DNA of 32,275 nucleotides from Desertibaculum subflavum (GTDB taxonomy: Bacteria > Pseudomonadota > Alphaproteobacteria > Ferrovibrionales > Ferrovibrionaceae), in the NCBI GenBank assembly GCA_003576705.1, contig QOZS01000059.1, positions 1 to 32,275 of the forward strand. The letters run 5' to 3'. Positions 17,616 to 25,001 of this stretch are shown in pieces (positions within the stretch are counted from its first letter, which is position 1; every line of letters starts with the position of its first letter). The notes under the pieces are model-generated. The model searched no databases. It was not told where the DNA came from and saw nothing but the letters and a program-made list of their open reading frames with translations. The position numbers were made by a program, and so were the translations under genes.

Positions 17616-18973
17616 GCCCGGTCGACCAGCACGTCCGCATCCGCCGCCAACTGCCGAAGCGCGTCCGACACTTCGACCGGGTGGGGAAGCGAGCCATCCG
17701 GCCGCTCAAGAGCGCGCAGCCTTACCGGCAAGCTGCGCAGTGCATCCGCCGCCCGTTGCCGGATGGCGGCGAGCGGCTCGGGCGGCGCAATCCGCCGGCC
17801 CGCTCGCATGACCGGCTGCACCAGTGCGGTACCCGGCGCTGTTTCGTCTTCGATGGTCAGGAAATCGGCGGCCAGGCTTCCGTCTGCCTCGAGGCGGCGG
17901 AACACCTGCTTGCGGCCAGGCCAGGTCGCCTTTCCCGTTGAACGCTTGCGGCGCGGACGCCCTGCATACTCCTGCAGCTTGTAGGCGCAATCGAGATACG
18001 GCGCATCGGCCGAGGTAGTCAGATGCGTGCCGATGCCATAGCCGTCGATCGGCGCACCGGCGGACGCGGCTTTCGCCATCAGGTACTCGTCGACGCTGGA
18101 ACTGGCGAAGATCCGGATCTCGTTTAGTCCGGCGTCGTCGAACAGCCTGCGCACTTCGCGCGCCAGCTGGATCAAATCGCCGCTGTCGAGCCGCACTCCG
18201 GAAATTCGAATGCCCTCTTGCGCGAGAGCCGGCGCCAGCCGCGCGACCTCGGCCGCGGCCGCCAATGTGTCAAAGGTGTCGATCAGCAGGATCACGTTAC
18301 CCGGCCAAGCGCGGGCGAATTCAACGAAGGCTTGCCGCTCGCTCGTATGCGCCAGGACATACGAATGCGCCATGGTGCCGAATGACGGCACGCCGAACCG
18401 GCGCTCGGCAGCAACCGTCGCAGTGCCGGCAAATCCGGCAATATACGCGGCCCGCGCCGCTAGGAGCCCAGCCTCGGCGCCATGCGCCCGGCGCAGCCCG
18501 AAATCGATCAGCGTCGCACCCGGCGCCTGCAGCACCATGCGCGCCGCCTTGGAAGCGATCAGCGTTTGGTAGTGTAGCAGGTTGAGCACCCGACTTTCGA
18601 TCAGCTGCGCCACCGGCAGCGGCGCTGTCACTCGCAGGATCGGCTCATCGGGAAAGAAGGCAGTGCCCTCCGGCATGGCATGTACGTCGCCGGTGAAGCG
18701 CAGCCCGGCCAGCCAATCGACAAAGGCCGGATCGAACCGCCCGGTGCCCTTCAGCCAATCCAGCTCCGCCGGTGCGAAGCGAAGCGCCTCCAGCCAGTCC
18801 ATCACCTGTTCCAGCCCGGCAGCGATCAGAAAGCTGCGGCAGCGCGGCAGCTTCCGAACGAAGAACTCGAACACGGCTGTCTCCTGCATCCCCTCGCGCC
18901 AATAGGCCTGCAGCATGGTGAGCTGGTAGTGATCGGTGAGCAGCGGGTCGGGATCGATCGCCATGACAGTCAT
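17603..18973 (-). CDS. pncB: Nicotinate phosphoribosyltransferase
   Basis: Converts nicotinate, PRPP and ATP to nicotinate mononucleotide for NAD salvage. Seen: LLTDHYQLTMLQAYW at the start, FEFFVRKLPRCRSFLIAAGLEQ, the FFPDEPILRVTAPLPVAQLIE block, FGLRRAHGAEAGL, the histidine that is phosphorylated in FGTMAHSYV, GVRLDSGDLIQLA, and IFASSSVDEY, GYGIGTHLTTS near the PRPP phosphate site. About 456 residues, normal for the bacterial class. ATG 18973 is preferred; TTG 19000 and ATG 18964 are alternatives, none with a strong ribosome site. It follows the beta-propeller gene by 36 bases and so is probably transcribed from the divergent promoter at 20142. It overlaps tail-to-tail with the small plus-strand gene by 13 bases. 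Confidence 0.93.
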   Translation of the reverse strand: MTVMAIDPDPLLTDHYQLTMLQAYWREGMQETAVFEFFVRKLPRCRSFLIAAGLEQVMDWLEALRFAPAELDWLKGTGRFDPAFVDWLAGLRFTGDVHAMPEGTAFFPDEPILRVTAPLPVAQLIESRVLNLLHYQTLIASKAARMVLQAPGATLIDFGLRRAHGAEAGLLAARAAYIAGFAGTATVAAERRFGVPSFGTMAHSYVLAHTSERQAFVEFARAWPGNVILLIDTFDTLAAAAEVARLAPALAQEGIRISGVRLDSGDLIQLAREVRRLFDDAGLNEIRIFASSSVDEYLMAKAASAGAPIDGYGIGTHLTTSADAPYLDCAYKLQEYAGRPRRKRSTGKATWPGRKQVFRRLEADGSLAADFLTIEDETAPGTALVQPVMRAGRRIAPPEPLAAIRQRAADALRSLPVRLRALERPDGSLPHPVEVSDALRQLAADADVLVDRAQSP

Positions 18974-19009
18974 GCCAGCGCGGACGGCGTTGGCCGGCAA
19001 GGAGCGTGA

Positions 19010-20107
19010 TCAGCCCGGTACATGCGGCGGACCGGCTCGGAACAGGGCATCGATCGAGGCGCGATCGAGTTCCGGCAGTGGCTTGTCGGCGCCAGGCTCG
19101 TGACTGAAGCGGATGGTCCAGGCGGAAAAGCCGGAGAGGAAGAATCGCGCCTCCGCGCCCGCCAAGGCATCGCCGTCCTCCGGGCCTAGCCCCACGACCT
19201 GCGGGTACCAGAGACCACCCTTGATAATGCGGCGCGGCTCGCTCCAGCCCGCGGGGTCCGCGGAATCCAGATTGAACGAGACGTGAATGCCGGCCGTGCG
19301 CCAGTCCCTCTGCGCGATCTGCGTGTGATTGAGCAGCATGACGTAGAGGCCGAGATCGCGGTTGAAGTGCACGGCCGGCCCCCAGAATCCATCCGGATCC
19401 GGATGGCGCCAACCGCGCCGCATCGGCCACAGCGGCCGGACCGCGCCAGCGGCGGCCGGTTGCCAAGCCTCTCCGTCCCAAAGCTGCAGCCGATCGCGAG
19501 GTATGTCCCGGTCTGCCATGGGGTAGCGGGCAACGCAGATGCCCTGGCGGCTCTCGTCGGCAACATAGTTGGAGAAGTAGAGATAGAACCAGTTGCCTGC
19601 GCGATCCGGTACAGCACTGAAGTCGCCGCAGCCGCCGACCATGAAACCGTTGTCGAAGCTGCAATCCATCTCGGGTTCGCCGGGCCGCAGCAGCACGCCG
19701 AGATGCCGCCAGGTCATGCCGTCGTCGTCGGAAACCAATGCGCCGATATGCGGCATGAATAACCGCCTCGGGCAGGGTGCCACTTCCTCAGCGTGGTACC
19801 AGCCGTAGAGCCGGCCGGAGCCCTCACGCCAGACCGATTCGATCCACTTGCCGACCGCGGGGTCAGGGTCGTCGACCAGCCGGACCGCCTGACGCGGCCC
19901 GAGCGAGCCGAGTCCTGCCATACCGAGGCGGCGGTAGGTATGGCCGATCGGCTGGTAGTCGGAAACGAAAGCAAGCAGGCGAGAGCCCGCCCGGACTACC
20001 GGCGTGTTCGAATCCGCCCGGTCGAGGCCCCCGCCATGCAACGTGAGGGGGCCGGCCGGGGCCAGCTCGACCTTTGGCAACCCTGTCGCGGATGTCGTCA
20101 CCTGCAT
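19010..20107 (-). CDS. Beta-propeller glycosidase-like protein
   Basis: A 365-residue protein I cannot place in a named family. Repeated short beta blades with sugar-enzyme features: VVRAGSRLLAFVSDYQP, GWYHAEEVAP, GALVSDDDGMTWRHLG (an Asp-box-like SxDxGxTW motif), DNGFMVGGCGDFSAVPD, WFYLYFSNY, GFWGPAVHFNRDLGLYVMLLNHTQ, and the closing ARFFLSGFSAWTIRFSHEPG. The order WGP.v.yN..l..YvmlLn...... and the acidic residues fit five-bladed propellers of the GH43/GH32/GH130 type. No signal peptide, so cytoplasmic. It is divergent from a GH1 glucosidase across an FNR-like box, suggesting joint glycoside use. Start 20107 is the first ATG with AGGAG upstream at 12 bases; ATG 20152 lies inside the box. Confidence 0.6.
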   Translation of the reverse strand: MQVTTSATGLPKVELAPAGPLTLHGGGLDRADSNTPVVRAGSRLLAFVSDYQPIGHTYRRLGMAGLGSLGPRQAVRLVDDPDPAVGKWIESVWREGSGRLYGWYHAEEVAPCPRRLFMPHIGALVSDDDGMTWRHLGVLLRPGEPEMDCSFDNGFMVGGCGDFSAVPDRAGNWFYLYFSNYVADESRQGICVARYPMADRDIPRDRLQLWDGEAWQPAAAGAVRPLWPMRRGWRHPDPDGFWGPAVHFNRDLGLYVMLLNHTQIAQRDWRTAGIHVSFNLDSADPAGWSEPRRIIKGGLWYPQVVGLGPEDGDALAGAEARFFLSGFSAWTIRFSHEPGADKPLPELDRASIDALFRAGPPHVPG

Positions 20108-20141
20108 GGGCGAATTTGACTCCTGTATCGGGGGCAATCCC

Positions 20142-20155
20142 TTGATCCGCATCAA
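20142..20155. promoter_or_regulatory. Perfect FNR/FixK box between two divergent operons
   Basis: TTGATCCGCATCAA, a full match to TTGAT-N4-ATCAA. It lies centrally between the propeller gene (start 20107) and the GH1 gene (start 20193). If it worked as a class II site in either direction, transcription would begin near 20107 or 20190, leaving almost no leader on either side. Confidence 0.75.
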
Positions 20156-20192
20156 GTTGCGCGCGCAGGCGGCGGCTTAGCTTGCTCAGGTC

Positions 20193-21563
20193 ATGAACCG
20201 CGCCATGCCACCCTCGCTGCCGGCCGTGCCGCGTCGCGGCTTCGTCTGGGGTGTGTCGACTTCGAGCTACCAGATCGAAGGTGCGGTCGAGGAAGACGGT
20301 CGCGGCCCCAGCATCTGGGACACCCATTGCCGCATCCCCGGCCGGGTCGCGAACGGCGATACCGGCGATATCGCCTGCGACCACTACCACCGCTATGCCG
20401 AGGACATCGCCCTGATGCGCGAGCTCGGCGTCGGCGGCTATCGCTTCTCGGTAGCTTGGCCGCGCGTGCTGCCGCAGGGCCGCGGCAAGCCGAACGAGGC
20501 CGGCCTCGCCTTCTATGACCGGCTGATTGACGCGCTGCTCGGTGCCGGGATCGAGCCTTGGCTCTGTCTCTACCACTGGGACCTGCCGCAGGCACTGGAG
20601 GATCAGGGCGGCTGGACCTGTCGTGACAGCGCGATCTGGTTCGCCGACTACGCCGCGCTGATCGGACGTCGCTATGGCGACCGGGTGAAGCGCTTCGCCA
20701 CCTTCAACGAGCCTGCGGTATCGACCCTGTTCGGCTACGGCTTCGGCTGGAATGCGCCCGGGCTTCGCGACCTCGATGCGCTGCTGCGCACCACGCACCA
20801 CATCAATCTCGCGCATGGCGCCGCCGTGGATGCATTGCGGGCAGCCGTGTCTGGCGCGTCCATCGGCGCCATCCACAATCGCCAGCCATGCCGGCCGGAG
20901 AGCGGTTCGCGCGCCGATCGGGAAGCAACTGCGCTGCTCGACGCCTATTGGAACCGCGCCTTCCCCGATGCGCAGATCCTTGGCTGCTACCCCGACCCCA
21001 TGGCCGAGCGGATGGCGCCGTACCTGCAGAGTAGCGATCTCGCCCGGGTCCAACGCCCGATCGATTGGTTCGGCCTCAATCACTACGGCCCGATCTACGC
21101 CAAGGCCGATCCCTCGGCGGTCCTCGGATTCGCCTGGGGCAGCGCCCCGAACGGCACGCTGCGCAGCGAGATCGGCTGGCATATCGAGCCGGCCGCTTTC
21201 GAGCGAGAGCTGCTGGCGGTGCAACAAGCCTATGGCCTACCGATCTATGTGATGGAGAACGGATACGGCGCCCGCGAAGCCTTGGACGCATCCGGGCGCA
21301 TTCCGGACCGGAAGCGCATCGACTACCTCGCCGCCTATATCGGCGCGCTGCAGCAGGCGGTCGCCAAGGGCGCCGATGTGCGCGGCTATTTCATCTGGTC
21401 GCTGCTCGACAATTTCGAGTGGGGCAACGGCTATAATGATCGGTTCGGACTCGTTTATGTCGACTATCCCACCCAGCGGCGCATTCGGAAGGACTCCTTC
21501 CACTGGTACGCCGAGTTCATTCGCGCGCAGGCGAGGCGGCCGCAGTCGAGCGCAGAGCCGTGA
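20193..21563 (+). CDS. Beta-glucosidase, glycoside hydrolase family 1
   Basis: Hydrolyses terminal beta-glycosides with retention. Seen over 456 residues: GFVWGVSTSSYQIEGAVEED at the start, CDHYHRYAEDIALMRELGV, YRFSVAWPRVLP, LYHWDLPQALEDQGGW, the acid/base glutamate E173 in ATFNEPAV, LNHYGPIY, and the nucleophile E355 in YVMENGYGA, then GYFIWSLLDNFEWGNGY. Both catalytic glutamates and sugar-site residues are present, so it should be active. No signal peptide: a cytoplasmic enzyme. ATG 20193 has only AGG upstream; ATG 20205 is an alternative. Its stop codon overlaps the start of the next gene (GTGA), so it is coupled to an ABC-type membrane protein. Natural substrate (glucoside, galactoside, aryl-glycoside) cannot be decided. 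Confidence 0.94.
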   Translation: MNRAMPPSLPAVPRRGFVWGVSTSSYQIEGAVEEDGRGPSIWDTHCRIPGRVANGDTGDIACDHYHRYAEDIALMRELGVGGYRFSVAWPRVLPQGRGKPNEAGLAFYDRLIDALLGAGIEPWLCLYHWDLPQALEDQGGWTCRDSAIWFADYAALIGRRYGDRVKRFATFNEPAVSTLFGYGFGWNAPGLRDLDALLRTTHHINLAHGAAVDALRAAVSGASIGAIHNRQPCRPESGSRADREATALLDAYWNRAFPDAQILGCYPDPMAERMAPYLQSSDLARVQRPIDWFGLNHYGPIYAKADPSAVLGFAWGSAPNGTLRSEIGWHIEPAAFERELLAVQQAYGLPIYVMENGYGAREALDASGRIPDRKRIDYLAAYIGALQQAVAKGADVRGYFIWSLLDNFEWGNGYNDRFGLVYVDYPTQRRIRKDSFHWYAEFIRAQARRPQSSAEP

Positions 21564-23383
21564 CGAGCGCGACCTCCAATGGAGTGCCTTCAGGCTATTT
21601 CCGGCACTTCGTCGCGCTGGCCGCGCCGTTCTGGCGCGATGCGCGCGAACTGGTACTGACCGCAATTCTGGCGATGCTGACCGCCACAATGGTGGCGATT
21701 GCCATCTGGCTGAACCTCTGGAACGCCGCCCTGTTCGACGCTCTGGAAAGCAAGTCGATGGATCGCTTCCTGGTCCAAGTCGGCGTGTTCGCCATCATCG
21801 TCGTCGTCAACACGCTGACGGTGACCCTACATCTGCATCTGAAGCGGCGCCTCCAGGTCGGCTGGCGGCAATGGCTGACGCAGCGGCTGATCGGCGAATG
21901 GATGGATCATGGGCGGCATTATCAGATCGGACTGATGCCCGGCGATCACAGCAACCCGGACGGCCGCATCGCGGAGGATATCCGCATCGCCACGGAGACG
22001 GCGATCGAGCTTGGTCATTCGATCCTGTACAGCCTGCTTCTATTGCTGAGCTTCGTCGGCATTCTGTGGTCGCTGTCGGGCGTGGTCTGGTTGCCAATCG
22101 GCGATTCCGGCGTCGATCTGCCCGGCCACATGGTCTGGCTGGCATTGGCCTATTCGGCCATTGGCGGCGTGCTTGCGTTTTCGCTGGGTCGGCCATTGGT
22201 CAAGGCGACCGATCTACGGCAGACGGTGGAAGCCGATTTCCGCTTCGGCCTGGTGCAGGCGCGCGAGAGCTCGGAAGCGATTGCCCTGCTTGCCGCCGAA
22301 GCGGCCGAGCGACATCGGCTGACCGATCTCTTCGCTGCGATCCGCTCGATCTGGGACCAGCAGACCGAGAGCCTGTGGCGGCTGATGGCGTTCTCATCGA
22401 CCTTCAACACGCTGTGGGCGATGCTGCCGATCCTGGTCTCGACGCCACGCTACCTAGCCGGCGCCATCAGCCTGGGCGGCCTGATGCAGACGGCCCAGGC
22501 ATTTCAGCAGGTGACGGCGGCGCTGTCCTGGCCAGTCGACAACTTCCCGAAAGTCGCTGAGTGGCGCGCCTCCGTAGAGCGCATACTTGCGCTGCACAAC
22601 GTGGCCGAGACAGCGCGCCATGACGTTGAGCACGGCAACGCCCATACCATTCATGTGGAACGCGGGAACCGGCCGGTGCTGGCCTTCCGCGAGCTTGGCA
22701 TCGCCAATCCGGACGGCGCGGCGCTGTTCACCGGCATCACCGCGGAAATCGCCGCCGGCGACCGGGTTCTGATCGCCGGCGACCCGAAGCTGACGCACAC
22801 ACTGTTCAAGGTTGTGGCCCAGGTCTGGCCCTGGGGCTGCGGAACGGTGCAGTTGCCGGATACGACTCCGACATTCTTCATGCCCGAGCGGCCCTACCTG
22901 CCGGCGGGCAGCCTGCGTCAGGCGCTCGCCTATCCAGAACCGATCAGCGCCTTTGATGACGCCGCTTTCACCGACGCGCTGCAACGCGTGGGCTTCGGCC
23001 ATCTGGCGCCCCGCCTGAACGACAGCGAGCAATGGGATCGAACGCTCGGCGCGGCGGAGCTGCAGCGGCTCGGATTCGCGAGGCTTCTGCTGCGTCGCCC
23101 CAGCTGGATCTATCTGCAGGAAGCCACGTCGGCGCTCGATGACCGGGCCGAAGCGGATCTGATCTCAGTGCTTGAGCAGGAATTTCCTGCCGCGACGGTG
23201 ATCGCTATCGGGCATGGCCGTGCGCTTGAAAAATTCCACCGGCGCAAGCTGACACTCGAGCCCGCCGGCGGCGATGCGATCTTCGTGCGGGTGACCCATG
23301 CGGGCCAACCGCAAAGGCCGCGTGGCGCCAGGCGCATCCCCCGTCGGATTGCCCGATGGGTCGGGCGCGCCGAGGCGTCTTGA
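21560..23383 (+). CDS. SbmA/YddA-type ABC transporter-like protein with degenerate ATPase domain
   Basis: A 607-residue protein: an N-terminal membrane domain with about six crossing segments (first near 30-52, then 70-90, 152-172, 190-210, 275-300) carrying the SbmA/BacA-like DxRIAEDIRIATETAIELG and WPVDNFPKVAEWRASVERI, followed by a nucleotide-binding-like domain from about 375. Every ATPase motif is altered: the P-loop region reads AGDPKLTHTLF with no GKS/T, the Q-loop glutamine is glutamate (FMPERPYLP), the signature is TLGAAELQR, and the Walker B aspartate is glutamine (WIYLQEATSALD). The H-loop histidine remains. It probably cannot hydrolyse ATP. Start is GTG 21560, overlapping the beta-glucosidase stop. 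Possible roles: a proton-driven importer like SbmA, or a regulator of another transporter (inference). Confidence 0.85.
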   Translation: MTSATSNGVPSGYFRHFVALAAPFWRDARELVLTAILAMLTATMVAIAIWLNLWNAALFDALESKSMDRFLVQVGVFAIIVVVNTLTVTLHLHLKRRLQVGWRQWLTQRLIGEWMDHGRHYQIGLMPGDHSNPDGRIAEDIRIATETAIELGHSILYSLLLLLSFVGILWSLSGVVWLPIGDSGVDLPGHMVWLALAYSAIGGVLAFSLGRPLVKATDLRQTVEADFRFGLVQARESSEAIALLAAEAAERHRLTDLFAAIRSIWDQQTESLWRLMAFSSTFNTLWAMLPILVSTPRYLAGAISLGGLMQTAQAFQQVTAALSWPVDNFPKVAEWRASVERILALHNVAETARHDVEHGNAHTIHVERGNRPVLAFRELGIANPDGAALFTGITAEIAAGDRVLIAGDPKLTHTLFKVVAQVWPWGCGTVQLPDTTPTFFMPERPYLPAGSLRQALAYPEPISAFDDAAFTDALQRVGFGHLAPRLNDSEQWDRTLGAAELQRLGFARLLLRRPSWIYLQEATSALDDRAEADLISVLEQEFPAATVIAIGHGRALEKFHRRKLTLEPAGGDAIFVRVTHAGQPQRPRGARRIPRRIARWVGRAEAS

Positions 23384-23405
23384 GCGCGCACACGGCGCAC
23401 CGGCG

Positions 23406-23419
23406 TTGACCACGATCAG
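23406..23419 (+). promoter_or_regulatory. FNR/FixK-like box before the polX remnant
   Basis: TTGACCACGATCAG, 7 of 8 outer bases. It lies 23 bases after the ABC gene stop and about 40 bases before the first polX-like codons, the position expected for a class II promoter. The gene it served appears to be broken. Confidence 0.45.
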
Positions 23420-23452
23420 GGTGCCCGGTCGGCCACAGGTCACTTTCATCAT

Positions 23453-23575
23453 TGGAAGAGACTGCGCAACGCCGAGATCGCCGGCGCCCTCGAGATGGCC
23501 AATCTCCTGCAGATCGAGCAGGCCAACCCGTTTCACGTCAGGGCCTGTCGCAATGCTACGGCACGATACGGATAG
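23453..23575 (+). pseudogene. Fragment of DNA polymerase X (PolX) N-terminus
   Basis: A 40-codon open stretch ending in TAG with no recognisable start. It reads NAEIAGALEMANLLQIEQAN, then PFHVRACRNATARYG. This matches the N-terminal helix-hairpin-helix region of bacterial polX proteins, whose consensus is N.eIa..l.eiAdLLeIegaNPFRvRAYrnAar. After the arginine-alanine segment the reading frame stops and no PHP or polymerase domain follows, so the gene is a remnant. It is preceded by an FNR-like box. Resemblance is by eye and covers about 35 residues, but the NPF.VRA.RNA core is specific enough to be convincing. The neighbouring bases 23384-23452 and 23576-23600 hold nothing else recognised. Confidence 0.7.
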
Positions 23576-23609
23576 GTGTAGGCGGCGGGTCGCGCCCTAC
23601 AAAAATCCG

Positions 23610-23704
23610 CAGAAATCATGACCTGACGGGACCAGGCGGCACGGGGCGTGACGAGCGACCGCGGATTTGAAGACCGGGCGCCCCACCGGAAGCATTTCCC
23701 TTCC
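23610..23704 (-). pseudogene. selC: tRNA-Sec (selC)-like remnant
   Basis: Read on the minus strand from 23704, the first 44 bases line up base-for-base in spacing with a bacterial selenocysteine tRNA: an eight-base GGAAGGGA acceptor strand, a two-base link, a six-base D stem TGCTTC/GGGGCG around loop CGGT, one base, then an anticodon arm CCGGT-CTTCAAA-TCCGC with UCA at 23670-23668. The anticodon stem has mismatches at both ends. Downstream, GCCGCC..GGTCCCG and CAGG...TCTG recall the variable and T arms, but there is no TTCGA T-loop, and no TCCCTTCC to close the acceptor. I take it as a decayed or disrupted selC. No other UCA tRNA was seen in the window, although selB is close by. Confidence 0.5.
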
Positions 23705-23781
23705 AGGGCCGACTATAGCGGGAACCTCCGCCCGCGGTCATCGTTGGCCCCGGAGGACCCCAAGTTCGTGGAGGCAGAGAT

Positions 23782-24189
23782 ATGAAGGCGACACCGTTCC
23801 TCCTCGCGCTGGCCCTCGTTGCCGGCGCACCGGCGGTCAGCGCGGCGCCGCTCGACGTGCAGTCATTCGCCGGCGGCCGCTACGTGACCGGCGGCGTCGG
23901 CGATGACGAACAGGCCCAGCTGCGGGAGCTGCAGCGTGACTTCAACCTGCGTCTGGTGACGGCGCAGCGGGAAGGCGACTACATCGCCAATGCCGATGTG
24001 ACGATTCTGCGCGGCGACCAGACGGTGCTGGAGGCCACGATGCGGGGCCCGGTGCTGCTCGCGAAGCTCGAGCCCGGCACCTACCGCCTGCACGCCGTGG
24101 TCGACGGCCGGCCGCAGGAGCGCACCGTCGAGGTCAGGTCCGGCATACTGCAGAACGTCCTCATGCACTGGGACATCGAGGGCAGCTGA
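23782..24189 (+). CDS. Small secreted protein, second of two paralogues
   Basis: A 135-residue protein with a clear signal peptide: MKATPFLLALALVAGAPAVSA, probably cut after SAA. Mature part PLDVQSFAGGRYVTGGVG, DDEQAQLRELQRDFNLRLVTA, ILRGDQTVLEATMRGPVLL, and the ending LMHWD. This is the same order of blocks as the protein at 2245-2646 (PLxVQ, GRxVTGGVGxDEQAQ, FNLRxxTA, RGxxTVLxAxMxGP, xWD), so they are paralogues. GGAGG lies seven bases before the ATG. It stands alone on the plus strand after the selC-like remnant and is convergent with the unknown gene at 24196. Function unknown; a periplasmic beta-sandwich protein is expected. Confidence 0.8.
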   Translation: MKATPFLLALALVAGAPAVSAAPLDVQSFAGGRYVTGGVGDDEQAQLRELQRDFNLRLVTAQREGDYIANADVTILRGDQTVLEATMRGPVLLAKLEPGTYRLHAVVDGRPQERTVEVRSGILQNVLMHWDIEGS

Positions 24190-24195
24190 TGCCGC

Positions 24196-24948
24196 TCAGC
24201 GCGCCAGGATGGTGAGGCGCTTCCAGACCTCCGCCGTGGCGAAACTGTGCGCGGCGGGGTCCCAGCGCATCAGCCGGCCGTCGGTCGAGAGGCGGAAATA
24301 CAGGCTCTCGAAGGCGGTGCGCTGCGGGTCCAGCAGGCCGGTCATGATCGGCCCCGTCGCGGCCCCGCGCTTCGCCGCCACCTCGGCGCTGATCCGCTCC
24401 AGGAACGGCGCGGCCAGCACGAAGGCCGGCACCGCCTCGTACTCGGTGAAGAGCGCCACGTCGCGCCGGCCGTGATACTCGGCGAGGTGGACGCTGAGGC
24501 CGAGGGTCAGACCGCTCGCCGTCTCCAGCACGGCGCGCAGCCGCCGGCCGGCCTCGATCGCGGCCTTGAGCGGGCCCTCGTCGGCGCCCGGCTGCCAGAT
24601 CGGGTCGCCCGCCTCGACGGTGAGGAAGCGGTGCGCGGCATAGGCGGCGAGGTCGTAGACGCGGGCGAGCCCGTCCAGGTGCGAGGCATTGGCGACCAGG
24701 CCGTAGCGCGTCGAATAGCCGTAGGCGCAGGGAATGCCGCGGCCGCCGAGCGGCGAGATCGGCCCGTGCAGACTGCGGCTGAAGGCCCAGACGTTGTCGC
24801 CCTGGCCGAGCAGCACCGGGAGCTCCAGCACCTCGACCTCGGGCTGGTTGGCATAGGTGGAGCGGTCGCAGTGCAGCACGGCGCGGATGACGGCGCCGCG
24901 GATCAGGGCATCGGCGGTGATCAGATGATCTGAAGCAGTATCGGACAT
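24196..24948 (-). CDS. Hypothetical 250-residue protein downstream of selB
   Basis: Not recognised. A soluble, Ala/Leu-rich, mixed alpha/beta protein without signal peptide or membrane segments. Blocks that look conserved are VLELPVLLGQGDNVWAFS, GPISPLGGRGIPCAYGYSTRYGL, YDLAAYAAHRFLT, and EVWKRLTILAR at the C-terminus; the GPISPLGGRGIPCAYGYS segment, rich in Gly and Pro with one cysteine, could be a ligand loop. It starts 53 bases after the selB stop on the same strand, so co-transcription with selB is likely, though no ribosome site is clear before the ATG. Any link with selenium is guesswork from position only. Confidence 0.65.
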   Translation of the reverse strand: MSDTASDHLITADALIRGAVIRAVLHCDRSTYANQPEVEVLELPVLLGQGDNVWAFSRSLHGPISPLGGRGIPCAYGYSTRYGLVANASHLDGLARVYDLAAYAAHRFLTVEAGDPIWQPGADEGPLKAAIEAGRRLRAVLETASGLTLGLSVHLAEYHGRRDVALFTEYEAVPAFVLAAPFLERISAEVAAKRGAATGPIMTGLLDPQRTAFESLYFRLSTDGRLMRWDPAAHSFATAEVWKRLTILAR

Positions 24949-25001
24949 GACGAACGACCGAGGGTCGCGCCATCGGCCGCCGCTGTCACGTGAAAAGATG
25001 T

